A stretch of 64,000 bases of DNA from Metabacillus flavus. GTDB lineage: Bacteria > Bacillota > Bacilli > Bacillales > Bacillaceae. The notes beneath the pieces were generated by a model that worked only from the letters and a program-made list of their open reading frames with translations, did no database searches and had not been told where the DNA came from. A program made the position numbers and the translations under genes. Below, piece by piece: positions 26,033-34,832 of this stretch. The DNA lies in contig NZ_JAGVRK010000001.1 in the NCBI RefSeq assembly GCF_018283675.1, positions 1,302,001-1,366,000 on the forward strand, written 5' to 3'. Each line of letters begins with the position of its first letter. The first letter of the stretch is position 1.

Positions 26033-26476
26033 GTGGGATGGGTAATTAAAAGCTTTAACGAATTGACAACCCGGGAACTTTATTCGATTTTAAAAGAGAG
26101 AACGCAGGTGTTTGTAGTAGAACAAAACTGTCCTTATCTTGAGGCAGACGGAAAAGATTTGGATTCCTGCCACTTATTTTATGAAATAGACGGAACTATA
26201 GCAGCGTACGCAAGACTGCTTCCTCCTGGAATTTCTTACGAAGAAGCATCTATAGGGCGGGTATTTGTGAAAGAAGAATACAGAGGACAAGGCTTAGCGG
26301 CAGAACTAATGAAAAAAGGATTAGAATTCGCCGAAAAAGTTCATAAAGAATTCTCCGTTAAAATACAGGCACAGGAGTACTTAAGAAACTTTTACGGATC
26401 CTTTGGATTTGAAGCTGTGACAGATACGTATTTGGAGGATGGGATTCCCCATCTTGATATGATTCTGAGAAAATGA
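26033..26476 (+). CDS. ElaA-type GNAT acetyltransferase
   Basis: A 147-residue protein starting at GTG 26033 after a GAGGTGA SD, directly downstream of the YdjM-type gene. The N-terminal half shows the ElaA pattern RTQVFVVEQNCPYLEADGKDLD, and the acetyl-CoA loop is EYRGQGLAAELMKKGLEFA (about 82-100). The C-terminus FYGSFGFEAV is the usual GNAT strand 5-helix 4. It transfers an acetyl group from acetyl-CoA to an unknown acceptor in the cytoplasm. Confidence 0.87.
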   Translation: MGWVIKSFNELTTRELYSILKERTQVFVVEQNCPYLEADGKDLDSCHLFYEIDGTIAAYARLLPPGISYEEASIGRVFVKEEYRGQGLAAELMKKGLEFAEKVHKEFSVKIQAQEYLRNFYGSFGFEAVTDTYLEDGIPHLDMILRK

Positions 26477-26697
26477 GAGATGGTTTGATAATACTTACAC
26501 AGATTGTTCTCCTGCAGGAATTCGTCTGGTCAGCTTTTTAAAAAGAGCTCTCTTTTGAAATTAATTGTTTAATATATGAAACCTTATGCTGCAGTGTTTC
26601 GACAAATTCAATGAAAGTTCTTCAATGATTTTCCTTTATTTCATTATTTTATGGTAACATTATTAATGCGATTTTAACTTGGGAGGTCTTATCCATC

Positions 26698-27345
26698 ATG
26701 TTCAAGCAGATTATTACGTTAGCAGTAGCCAGCATGCTTATTTTCGCTGCAGGCTGCCAATCACAGGGAGCAAGCGAGAAAAAAGCAGAACCAGCAGCAG
26801 AGAATGAACAGAAACCTGAACAAAATGATCAAGCAGAAGAACCAGCTAAAGAGGAAACCCCGGATCAGGGTACAACAACCGAGGAAGAACCGGCTCCTGA
26901 ACAGGAAGAGCCATCAGCACCTTCAGAGGGGGACACAGCTGCTGAAACGGACGAGCCCGCACAAGATGAGCCTGCAGAAGAACCAGCTCAAGAAGAAGAT
27001 ACACATTACGTTTCTCCTTTCGAAATGAGAGATGAAATTTCTATTGGTCTAACAAAAGAAGAAGCTGAGAGCGTCCTGCAAAACACACAGCCGGTTGAAG
27101 TTACAACTGAGGACGGCAAAGCTCTTCGCTACGATTATATGCCGCAGGATGGATATAAATCAGCTGCTGCAGATCCGGATGTAGAAGCTATTAAAGCGGG
27201 CAAACTTGAATCACAGGTATTCATTTACTATACTCCTGAAAATACGGTTGAACGTTTCCGTATCTATCATAAAACAGATGATGGCAAAGCAATTGAATAC
27301 CGTGATGAGGGTAATGGAGAAGGAACAGAAACCATTCTGAATTAA
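26698..27345 (+). CDS. Lipoprotein with acidic Pro/Glu linker and BamE-like C-terminal domain
   Basis: A 215-residue lipoprotein: signal peptide with the lipobox FAAGC (Cys20). Residues 25-105 are a low-complexity linker of Glu, Pro, Ala, Gln and Thr, which looks like a flexible wall-spanning tether. The C-terminal domain (about 110-215) starts with RDEISIGLTKEEAESVL, similar in shape to SmpA/BamE-like small domains; the similarity is weak. ATG 26698 follows a GGGAGG SD. Function not known. A terminator follows immediately. Confidence 0.65.
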   Translation: MFKQIITLAVASMLIFAAGCQSQGASEKKAEPAAENEQKPEQNDQAEEPAKEETPDQGTTTEEEPAPEQEEPSAPSEGDTAAETDEPAQDEPAEEPAQEEDTHYVSPFEMRDEISIGLTKEEAESVLQNTQPVEVTTEDGKALRYDYMPQDGYKSAAADPDVEAIKAGKLESQVFIYYTPENTVERFRIYHKTDDGKAIEYRDEGNGEGTETILN

Positions 27346-27351
27346 TAGAAG

Positions 27352-27384
27352 GCCGCAAATCCAAATGGATTTGCGGCTTTTTTT
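27352..27384 (+). terminator. Intrinsic terminator after the lipoprotein gene
   Basis: GCCGCAAATCC (27352-27362) pairs with GGATTTGCGGC (27367-27377), four-base loop, then seven T residues. Confidence 0.92.
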
Positions 27385-27445
27385 GGACATGTTTCACCCT
27401 TCAGCTGAATAGATTGATAAAAAGAAGAGAGGGAGAGAACCTCTT

Positions 27446-27790
27446 ATGAGCCTGAAAAAAAGCTTTTTGCCGGCAGTGATGGCGGTTTGCATCATAGGAG
27501 CATCTGTTTATATGAGCTCCTGGGATGTCAGGAATGAAGAGACTCATAGTCCGGTTATGCTTAGCGGGGAAGAGACCATTTCCGTTCAAGGCAAGGCTGC
27601 CGGAGCAGCAGAAGATCCGTATGATTTGGAAAACAAGCTTGTAGGAACGAAGCAGGTAATGGATGATGGGATTGCCTATAAAGTGGAAACGTATCAGGAA
27701 TTTGAAATCTTCAAAAGTGAAGACGGAAGTACAGTCAAAGAGATACCAACCTCCAACTTTAATTATTTGAGATATCGTATCGGAAAGTAG
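27446..27790 (+). CDS. Hypothetical exported protein
   Basis: A 114-residue protein with one N-terminal hydrophobic segment (about residues 7-25, SFLPAVMAVCIIGASVYMS) that may be an uncleaved signal anchor, followed by a polar extracellular part. ATG 27446 has a GAGAGGGAGAG region upstream. No family is recognised. It is flanked by terminators on both sides, so it is an independent transcription unit. Confidence 0.6.
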   Translation: MSLKKSFLPAVMAVCIIGASVYMSSWDVRNEETHSPVMLSGEETISVQGKAAGAAEDPYDLENKLVGTKQVMDDGIAYKVETYQEFEIFKSEDGSTVKEIPTSNFNYLRYRIGK

Positions 27791-27820
27791 GACTTTGCAT
27801 AATCTGCAAAGTCTTTTTTA
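27791..27820 (+). terminator. Intrinsic terminator after the exported protein gene
   Basis: GACTTTGCA (27791-27799) pairs with TGCAAAGTC (27805-27813), followed by six T residues. Confidence 0.9.
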
Positions 27821-27988
27821 GGGAGATTTCCTTACAGTTTATACAAAAAAATAAGAATTTTGTCAGTTAAGGCAGGAATTTAGGAAATTTAATGGAATTA
27901 ATATTACCTAAGTCAGAAAATTCATATTTTTTAGTGCAGCAGATTTAAAACCCGAGCCGCATACATACAACCATAAGGGGGTGCAGGA

Positions 27989-28717
27989 TTGATTTCTTTT
28001 CGCAAGGTTAATAAGCATTTTGGAGACTTCCAAGTACTGACCGATATCAATCTTGAGGTCGCTGAAGGAGAGGTAGTCGTCGTCGTTGGGCCTTCCGGTT
28101 CTGGCAAAAGCACGATGCTCAGGTGCATCAACCGTCTGGAAACTATTACAGATGGCGAGCTGGTTGTGAACAAGGAACCTGTTCATGACAAGAAGGTCAA
28201 AATTAATGAACTTCGAAAAAATATCGGGATGGTGTTTCAGCACTTCAATCTTTACCCGCACAGGACCGTTTTGGAGAACATTACGCTCGCTCCAAAAAAA
28301 GCACTCAAGGTTTCCGATGAAGAGGCGAAGAAAACGGCGATGTATTATTTGGAAAAGGTCGGCATTCCTGACAAGGCTGACTCTTACCCTGCTCAGCTGT
28401 CAGGGGGACAGCAGCAGCGGGTAGCGATTGCCAGAGGTCTTGCGATGAAGCCGAATATCATGCTGTTCGATGAACCGACTTCCGCATTGGATCCGGAAAT
28501 GATCGGCGAGGTACTGGATGTCATGAAGACACTTGCCAAGGATGGCATGACGATGGTCGTGGTTACCCATGAAATGGGCTTTGCCCGAGAAGTAGCCAAC
28601 CGGATTGTGTTCATGGATCATGGACACATTCTAGTAGACAGCAAGCCGGATGAGTTTTTTACAAATCCGAAAGAAGAACGCGCAAAAGTGTTCTTAAGCA
28701 GGATTTTAAATCATTAA
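27989..28717 (+). CDS. glnQ: Glutamine ABC transporter ATPase
   Basis: A 242-residue ATPase starting at TTG 27989 after an AAGGGGGTG SD. Walker A is GPSGSGKST (about 33-41), the Q-loop follows in [12 protein letters not shown], the signature is [15 protein letters not shown], and Walker B is [14 protein letters not shown]. It belongs to the polar amino-acid (PAAT) group. Gene order ATPase-binding protein-permease-permease equals glnQHMP of B. subtilis. It energises uptake of glutamine or a related amino acid across the cell membrane. Confidence 0.92.
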   Translation: MISFRKVNKHFGDFQVLTDINLEVAEGEVVVVVGPSGSGKSTMLRCINRLETITDGELVVNKEPVHDKKVKINELRKNIGMVFQHFNLYPHRTVLENITLAPKKALKVSDEEAKKTAMYYLEKVGIPDKADSYPAQLSGGQQQRVAIARGLAMKPNIMLFDEPTSALDPEMIGEVLDVMKTLAKDGMTMVVVTHEMGFAREVANRIVFMDHGHILVDSKPDEFFTNPKEERAKVFLSRILNH

Positions 28718-28738
28718 TACATACAGGGGGAATGTTAG

Positions 28739-29542
28739 ATGAAAAAACAGGCTAGATGGATTCTTAGCGCTTTGCTGATTTTCGTACTTGCACTTGCAGC
28801 GGGCTGCGGAAGCAGCGGCTCATCAGGCTCGGAAAAGAAAAATACACTTGAGGCTATTAAAGACCGCGGCAAGCTGGTCGTCGGAGTAAAGTACGATACT
28901 AATCTATTCGGATATAAGGATCCTTCAAGCGGCGATGTTGAAGGATTTGATATTGATGTAGCGAAAGCTTTGGCAAAAAAGATCCTTGGGGATGAAAGCA
29001 AGATTGAGCTAAAAGAGGTTACATCGAAAACACGTGTGCAAATGCTTCAAAATGGTGATATAGATGCGATTATTGCGACCATGACCATTACGGAAGAACG
29101 TAAAAAAGAAGTGAACTTCTCAGATGTATATTTCGAAGCAGGACAGTCTCTTCTTGTGAAAAAAGGCAGTGATATTAAAAGTGTAGAAGATTTGAAAGGC
29201 AAGAAGGTTTTAGCAGTTAAAGGGTCTACTTCTGTAGCGAATGTTAAAGAGAAAGCTCCGGATGCAGAGGTTCTTGAATTTGAGAACTATGCAGAGGCGT
29301 TCACCGCACTGAAAGCCGGTCAAGGCGATACGCTGACTACAGATAATTCCATTCTTTATGGAATGGCTGCACAGGATTCCAATTATGAATTGGCAGGCGA
29401 GCCATTCACAGATGAGCCTTATGGAATCGCGATTGTCAAGGGTGACGATGAGTTCACGACGTATGTTAATGACTTCCTTAAGGAACTTAAGGACAGTGGT
29501 GAGTATGACAAGATCAAGCAAAAGTGGATCAAAGAAGAATAG
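28739..29542 (+). CDS. glnH: Glutamine-binding lipoprotein
   Basis: A 267-residue family-3 solute-binding lipoprotein. The lipobox is LAAGCG (Cys22 or so), followed by a Ser/Gly linker. The domain opens with LEAIKDRGKLVVGVKYDTNLFGYKD and has the family signature GFDIDVAKALAKK; a later MTITEERKKEVNFSDVYF is standard. Starts at ATG 28739 after an AGGGGG SD, 21 bases after glnQ. Ligand specificity for glutamine is taken from operon layout. Confidence 0.9.
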   Translation: MKKQARWILSALLIFVLALAAGCGSSGSSGSEKKNTLEAIKDRGKLVVGVKYDTNLFGYKDPSSGDVEGFDIDVAKALAKKILGDESKIELKEVTSKTRVQMLQNGDIDAIIATMTITEERKKEVNFSDVYFEAGQSLLVKKGSDIKSVEDLKGKKVLAVKGSTSVANVKEKAPDAEVLEFENYAEAFTALKAGQGDTLTTDNSILYGMAAQDSNYELAGEPFTDEPYGIAIVKGDDEFTTYVNDFLKELKDSGEYDKIKQKWIKEE

Positions 29543-29603
29543 AAGTGAAAGCGAGATGGGTGGGCTTCCTGCTCATCCATCTTCTGCTTGAAAGGAGACC
29601 TTC

Positions 29604-30256
29604 ATGCTCGACTTCACCATACTGATAGATAATCTGGACGTTTATTTGCAAGGCTTCGGGAATACGGTAAAGACAAGTGTGATCGCTCTTATCTGCAGTT
29701 TTATTCTAGGGGTCATTATTGCCGTCATGAGAATATCCCCATTGAAAACCTTGAGTGCTGCGGGAACGGTCTACGTTGAATTTGTCCGGAACATTCCGCT
29801 GATTTTGATTGCTTTTTTCTTTTTTACGGCCTTCCGGCTTTGGGATTTAAATTGAATGGCTACCAATCGGGAACAGTAGCACTGACGATTTATACAGCTG
29901 CGTTCATAGCAGAGGCTGTCAGAGCAGGAATACAGTCCGTTTCTAAGGGGCAAATGGAAGCTGCTAGAGCTTCAGGACTTTCTTATATTCAGGCGATGAG
30001 GTACGTCATACTGCCGCAGGCAATCAAAATCGTCATTCCTCCCCTTGGAAATCAGTTTATTAATCTCGTTAAAAACTCATCCATTCTTGGTGTGATAACA
30101 GGACTGGATTTAATGTATTTCGGTGATTCAATTGCTTCAGAAACCTATGTTGTTTTTGATACCTACATTTTTGTAGCGATGTTTTATCTTGTGCTTACAA
30201 TCCCGCTCAGTGTTTTTGTTGGATATTTGGAACGCCGGCTTGCGGTTAGCGGATAA
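29604..30256 (+). pseudogene. glnM: Glutamine ABC permease GlnM, frameshifted
   Basis: The reading frame begins normally at ATG 29604 (AAAGGAG SD) and encodes a PAAT permease up to FVRNIPLILIAFFFF (codon 74). It then leaves frame at a T6 run (29820-29825) and stops at TGA near 29853. The other frame resumes the family sequence as YGLPALGFKLNGYQSGTVALT and contains the coupling loop EAARASGLSYIQAMRYVILP through to the normal end at 30256. One extra T would restore a 217-218 residue GlnM. Either a true mutation, a sequencing error at the homopolymer, or slippage. Confidence 0.85.
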
Positions 30257-30270
30257 GGAGGGAGCAACTT

Positions 30271-30984
30271 ATGGATTTTATCGGAGCCTATTCAATCGGA
30301 AACATAAACTATTTGCTCGCAGGCCTTCTCAACACACTGCTAATGGCCTTGATCGCAATCATATTCAGTTTTATCATCGGCAGCGTGCTCGGCATCTTGA
30401 GATATGCTAAAGTTCCTGTTGTTTCACAGCTCGTTGTCGTTTGGGTTGAAACCATACGGAATCTGCCGCTGCTGCTCATTATTTTCTTTACGTATTTTGC
30501 GCTGCCGGAAGTAGGAATTAAGCTTGAGGTCATTGTTGCGGCCATTGTTGCTTTAATTGTTTTTGAATCAGCCATGCTGGCGGAAATTGTCAGAAGTGGA
30601 TTAAATTCAATTGAAAAAGGGCAAATCGAAGCATCAAGGGCTTCCGGTTTATCATGGATGCAGACTATGTGGCATATCATTCTTCCTCAAGCACTGAGAA
30701 GAATGGTTCCTCCTATTGTGAGCCAGTTCATTTCTTTGTTAAAGGATACTTCTCTTGCGGTGGTTATAGCTATGCCAGAGCTTCTCCATAACGCTCAGAT
30801 TATTAATGGAAAAAATGTTAACTACTTAATTCCAATTTTTCTTCTTACAGCACTATTGTATTTTGCAGTTAATTACACCTTGTCCATTGTGGCGAGGAGA
30901 CTTGAAAATAAAGAGCGGTCCAGTAAAAAGACAACGGGGAAAACAATATTGCATCATAAAAAAGCAGGCGGGGAAGCAATGTAG
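30271..30984 (+). CDS. glnP: Glutamine ABC transporter permease
   Basis: A 237-residue PAAT permease with five to six helices. The coupling loop EASRASGLSWMQTMWHIILPQALRRM lies near residue 120, and the N-terminal FVRNIPL-type segment is seen as VETIRNLPLLLIIFFTYFALP. It starts at ATG 30271 after an AAGGAGGGAG SD, 14 bases after the glnM stop. The Lys-rich C-terminus faces the cytoplasm. Normally pairs with GlnM; because glnM is frameshifted here, GlnP might work as a homodimer or the system may be inactive. Confidence 0.9.
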   Translation: MDFIGAYSIGNINYLLAGLLNTLLMALIAIIFSFIIGSVLGILRYAKVPVVSQLVVVWVETIRNLPLLLIIFFTYFALPEVGIKLEVIVAAIVALIVFESAMLAEIVRSGLNSIEKGQIEASRASGLSWMQTMWHIILPQALRRMVPPIVSQFISLLKDTSLAVVIAMPELLHNAQIINGKNVNYLIPIFLLTALLYFAVNYTLSIVARRLENKERSSKKTTGKTILHHKKAGGEAM

Positions 30985-31020
30985 GCTCAAAGAAGGGTTT
31001 TCTCTTTGGTGCTTTTTGCA

Positions 31021-31161
31021 GAAAGCTCTGTTAAACTTGGCTGTTGATTTCCGCTGCAGGCGTTCGCTTATCCCAGGCGGTGAGCCTGCGCCAGCGGAGT
31101 CTCACCTATCCCGCTGCTCCCGCAGTCTCACGCCTTCCCCTCCAACCAGCCTTACCAATTA
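31021..31161. repeat. Dispersed repeat, copy C (shorter, diverged 3' end)
   Basis: Begins GAAAGCTCTGTTAAACTTGGCTGTTGA (split: GAAAGCTCTG, TTAAACTTGG, CTGTTGA) and continues with CCGCTGCAGGCGTTCGCTTATCC, GGCGGTGAGCCTGCG and GTCTCACC-TATCCCGCTGC. The 3' end reads CCTTCCCCTCCAACCAGCC, so the inverted terminus is mutated. About 45 bp shorter than copies A and B. Confidence 0.8.
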
Positions 31162-31207
31162 GGGGTAAAGAATAATGTTAAAAAATATCCATAATCATTA
31201 ATGGAAA

Positions 31208-31256
31208 ACAAAAACCCGGAAATGCTCTGCTGCCAGCGTTTCCGGGTTTTCATATT
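31208..31256. terminator. Bidirectional terminator between glnP and the MBL-fold gene
   Basis: AAAACCCGGAAATGCT (31211-31226) pairs with AGCGTTTCCGGGTTTT (31235-31250) with one mismatch. Confidence 0.85.
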
Positions 31257-31300
31257 ATTGCACTTGGCAAGTCTTTTTGAGAGCCCTCTCCGTATTGATT

Positions 31301-32122
31301 TTATTTACTTGCGGGTACTGCTTTTTCTTCGAAATTCAGAGCCAGCTCCCGAAGTCCATCTGCAAGCTTTGCTCCTCTCATTGGCTTTCCATGACCGGTT
31401 ATGGCAACTAATGGCTTTAGCTCTTCCAGAGTGAGTACAGAGTCCTTTGCTTCTTCCCATTGAAAAGTAAAATACTGAGGTGGACCGCTTACTTCCTGAT
31501 CTTGGATCATGACGTGATAAAGAGATTCCTGTTTGACGGTAACGAATGCATCGCCTGCAATCAATACGCGGTCTTCCTCACGGAAAAGAGAAATGTGTCC
31601 GCGTGTATGGCCAGGAGTGTGAATCCAGCGCCACCCTCTTAAATGGGGAATCGATCCATCCAAAGGGAGTTCTCTTGCATGATATTCAAGATTGATTGCT
31701 TTGTTTGGATAAAATGCAGACAGTTTTGCCATTAATCCCTCAGGAAGAGTATTCCCTTCAGGATAATCCTCTTTTCCGGTTAAATAAGGAATTTCTAAAG
31801 GGTGGGCATAAACCGGTATGCTCCAATGCTCTACCAGTTCGATAATCGCCCCCACATGATCGAAGTGTCCGTGTGTCAGGATGATTGCTTTAGGTTTTAC
31901 ACCCACCGGAAGATGGCTTTCAGTGAATTCGATGATGGATTCAGCGGATCCTGTCATACCAGCATCCACAAGGAACCATGTATCATTTACAAACTGATCT
32001 TTAATGAGGCACACGTTCACAATCTGTATCGTTTTGCAAAAAACTCCGGGTGCGGCTTCTTCTTCATGACCGCTCGTGACGGAAGCAGCGGGAATATGTT
32101 TATAGTCTTTGCCGTATTCCAA
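31301..32122 (-). CDS. MBL-fold metallo-hydrolase
   Basis: A 273-residue protein starting at TTG 32122 with an AAGGAG SD. The metal-binding motif HxHxDH is THGHFDHVG (about 85-93), a later HTPGHTRGH supplies the next His, GDAFVT the bridging Asp, and GHGKPM the final His. This is the glyoxalase-II-like branch of the metallo-beta-lactamase fold. Substrate unknown (thioester, phosphodiester or lactone hydrolysis are all possible). No operon partner except the small membrane protein gene that is upstream on the same strand. Confidence 0.87.
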   Translation of the reverse strand: MEYGKDYKHIPAASVTSGHEEEAAPGVFCKTIQIVNVCLIKDQFVNDTWFLVDAGMTGSAESIIEFTESHLPVGVKPKAIILTHGHFDHVGAIIELVEHWSIPVYAHPLEIPYLTGKEDYPEGNTLPEGLMAKLSAFYPNKAINLEYHARELPLDGSIPHLRGWRWIHTPGHTRGHISLFREEDRVLIAGDAFVTVKQESLYHVMIQDQEVSGPPQYFTFQWEEAKDSVLTLEELKPLVAITGHGKPMRGAKLADGLRELALNFEEKAVPASK

Positions 32123-32178
32123 GTAAGATCAGCTCCTTTGCTTTTCTTATTATGCTTATTAGCCGGTTTTGGCATGTA

Positions 32179-32208
32179 TAAAAAAACCGGCACGCAATGC
32201 GCCCGGTC
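32179..32208 (-). terminator. Intrinsic terminator of the 57-residue membrane protein gene
   Basis: On the minus strand ACCGG-gCGCA-TTGCG-tgCCGGT (32186-32207) forms a hairpin followed by six to seven T residues. Confidence 0.75.
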
Positions 32209-32382
32209 CTAAAATTCTTTCGATCTTTCTTTGTGAAGTTCGTCAAGCTTTGCCTCTATGCGGTCGAGCTGTTTTTTAGATCGAGAATTGGATTTGAAGA
32301 ACCGCACGAAAATCGCCCCTGCGAAAAATAACAAGCCAAAACTAAAAATCTGAAACAAGAGATCCCCTAAATTAAAATGCAT
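32209..32382 (-). CDS. Small membrane protein with coiled-coil tail (DUF4083-like)
   Basis: 57 residues from ATG 32382, which follows AAGGGGTGGAAG; the longer frame from 32412 lacks an SD. Residues 3-25 form one membrane helix (FNLGDLLFQIFSFGLLFFAGAIF) and the rest is a charged helix (KKQLDRIEAKLDELHKERSKEF) that could coil. This layout matches short DUF4083-type proteins of Bacillus. Function unknown. Own terminator. Confidence 0.7.
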   Translation of the reverse strand: MHFNLGDLLFQIFSFGLLFFAGAIFVRFFKSNSRSKKQLDRIEAKLDELHKERSKEF

Positions 32383-32576
32383 GCTTCCACCCCTTTTCCT
32401 TAGTATACACACTGGATTCTAAGACAAAAAGAGAGCAGGGAACTTTTCATTGCTGTCTTATGCAATTCCTCTTCCGCGCAGGATTATAAATCAGTTATGA
32501 AAGAAAATTGCCATGTGCGCATTCATCACTTGTTATCCGGCAAACTAACCATATACTAACTGCGGCGGTGAATATG

Positions 32577-34706
32577 ATGAAAGCTATATTTTCTATTTAT
32601 GGTAATGATCTTAAACGAATTGCATCCAATTGGGCAGCCTTGATTATGACGGCCGGACTTATTCTTCTTCCAAGCTTTTATGCCTGGTTCAACATTAAGG
32701 CATCATGGGATCCATATGGACATACGGACCAAATCAAAGTAGCCGTAACAAATTTAGATGAAGGTTCAGAATTTCAAGGAAAGGAAGTGAACCTTGGAGA
32801 GAGAATTCTTTCGACATTGCGAAAAAACGATGCCTTTCATTGGCAGTTCGTAAATAAGGAAAAAGCAATAAATGGGGTTCAGCACGGAGATTTTTATGCC
32901 AGAATGGAAATTCCTAAAGATTTTTCGGAAAAAATGGCCACAGTCGTTTCAGACCAGCCAGTTCAGCCTGAAATTATTTACTCGGTGAACGAAAAAATTA
33001 ATCCAATCGCTCCTAAAATTACAAACAAAGGGGCAGAGACAATCATTGACCGGGTAAGCTCAAACTTTGTAAAAGAAGCAACAAAAGCCATTTTTAAAGA
33101 GTTCAACAAACTGGGCATCAAGCTTGAAGAAGAACTGCCAACCATTCAAAAGCTGGAATCTCTAATTTTTAAACTGGAGGGTGAATTTCCTGAGCTGAAA
33201 AAAATCCTTACTACAGCAGCAGAGGATGCGGATCAATCACAGCGGTTGGTGAATGATGCACAAAAACAGCTTCCCATCGCAGCAGATCTGTCTTCAAAAG
33301 GGCTGGAGGTAACGGAATCTGTTCAAGATGTTTTGAAAAAAAGCGAAAAAGTCTTCCAAGAGCTTCCGGAAGCGATAAAAAGTGATTTGGGCTCGCTGCA
33401 GGATCTTTTTACTTCATTGGAGGGCGGAGCAGATCAATGGAAGGATCGAGAGGCAGATCCTGCAGTACTGGAGGACGCGGGAAAAAGACTTTCTTCCGCA
33501 GCGTTATTGGCAGGTGCGCTTGCTGATATGCTAACCAGGCTAAACGAACAAGCAAACTCAACTTTACTTGATGTACCTATCAATCGGCTAAAGGAGATTC
33601 AATCAGAAAGCGAACAGGAAGAGGTACTTGTGAAAAAGCTTTCCGCTATTACAGATCAAGCGGGAAGAGAAAAGCAGGCAGAAGTGCTTAAAAACCGGTT
33701 AGCCGATACTCGTGCAAAAGCAGGAGAATTGAATAACACATTTGATTCGTCCATTCAGCCGAAAATTCAAGAAGCCCTGGATCAGGCACAAAAATCTGCA
33801 GACCAGGCTGATTCCATTTTGTTAGAGATCAACACAAACATACCGGACGTTAAGAAAATATTGAGTGATGCAGAGAAGGGTCTGTCGCTAGGCGAGAATA
33901 AAGTTGCGGAGTTTCAGAAAGAGCTGCCGCAGCTTGAAAAGAAAATTGGAAAACTAGCAGATGACATTCGAACCTTTAAAGAAACAAATAATATCAACAA
34001 CCTCATTGAATTACTTCAAAACAACGCAGAAAAGGAAAGCAGTTTTTTCTCTAATCCTGTAAAGCTAAAGCAAGAGCGCATGTTTCCCATTCCGAATTAC
34101 GGTTCTGCTCTGGCACCATTTTATACCGCCCTATCCTTATGGGTCGGCTGTGTTCTCCTCGTATCCCTGCTGTCAGTTGAAATACATGAAGAACACCATT
34201 ACCGGAGCATGCACGTTTATTTTGGGCGTTTTTTAACGTTTTGGACAATTGGATTATTCCAGGCGCTGATTGTCGCAGCGGGAAATGTGTATATTCTTGG
34301 TGTATATGCGGTCCATCCCGGATGGCTCATTCTATTTTCGCTATTGATCAGTACCATATTCATGCTGATCGTTTACTCACTTGTTTCGGTTTTTGGAAAT
34401 ATTGGAAAAGCTTTCGCCATCATCATGCTGGTTCTGCAGCTTGCAGGGTCTGGAGGTACGTTTCCCATCCAGGTTACACCACCGTTCTTCCAAGCAATTA
34501 ACCCGTTTCTTCCCTTCACTTATGCAATCAGTCTCCTTCGGGAGGCAATCGGAGGAATTCTCTGGGACATCGTCATAATGGATGCAGCCAGGATCATTAT
34601 ATATGGCGCAGCAGCCATTTTGTTCGGTGTATTTCTAAAAAAACCGATTAATAAGGCTTCAGAGGGATTTAGGAGAAAATTGGCGGAATCGAAATTGATT
34701 CATTGA
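32577..34706 (+). CDS. YhgE/Pip-family membrane protein
   Basis: About 709 residues from ATG 32577 (ATG 32574 just before is equally possible; GGCGGTGA lies upstream, while the frame from 32508 has no SD). One N-terminal helix is followed by a large extracytoplasmic region (about 45-520) rich in predicted coiled coil (KLEEELPTIQKLESLIFKLE, LSDAEKGLSLGENKVAEFQ), then five membrane helices at the C-terminus with SLLSVEIHEEHHYRSMHVYFGRF. This is the YhgE/Pip (phage infection protein) and ABC-2-like family. Relatives include EsaA of type VII secretion and the Lactococcus phage receptor; no secretion genes are nearby, so a role here is not known. Confidence 0.87.
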   Translation: MKAIFSIYGNDLKRIASNWAALIMTAGLILLPSFYAWFNIKASWDPYGHTDQIKVAVTNLDEGSEFQGKEVNLGERILSTLRKNDAFHWQFVNKEKAINGVQHGDFYARMEIPKDFSEKMATVVSDQPVQPEIIYSVNEKINPIAPKITNKGAETIIDRVSSNFVKEATKAIFKEFNKLGIKLEEELPTIQKLESLIFKLEGEFPELKKILTTAAEDADQSQRLVNDAQKQLPIAADLSSKGLEVTESVQDVLKKSEKVFQELPEAIKSDLGSLQDLFTSLEGGADQWKDREADPAVLEDAGKRLSSAALLAGALADMLTRLNEQANSTLLDVPINRLKEIQSESEQEEVLVKKLSAITDQAGREKQAEVLKNRLADTRAKAGELNNTFDSSIQPKIQEALDQAQKSADQADSILLEINTNIPDVKKILSDAEKGLSLGENKVAEFQKELPQLEKKIGKLADDIRTFKETNNINNLIELLQNNAEKESSFFSNPVKLKQERMFPIPNYGSALAPFYTALSLWVGCVLLVSLLSVEIHEEHHYRSMHVYFGRFLTFWTIGLFQALIVAAGNVYILGVYAVHPGWLILFSLLISTIFMLIVYSLVSVFGNIGKAFAIIMLVLQLAGSGGTFPIQVTPPFFQAINPFLPFTYAISLLREAIGGILWDIVIMDAARIIIYGAAAILFGVFLKKPINKASEGFRRKLAESKLIH

Positions 34707-34832
34707 GAGGGCGGGGGAACTGCCAGGTCAGTGTGGATGGGCAGAAAAGAATGAGGGATGGCTAAAAAGCCTTCATGATTAGAAACATTCAGAGTGACGA
34801 TAAGTCTCAGGCCTGACAAATGGTACAGACGG

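Noticed and set aside
32577-34706. Part of a type VII (Esx/Yuk) secretion locus
   Set aside because: YhgE/Pip proteins resemble EsaA, but no EssC, EsxA or other partner is within the window.
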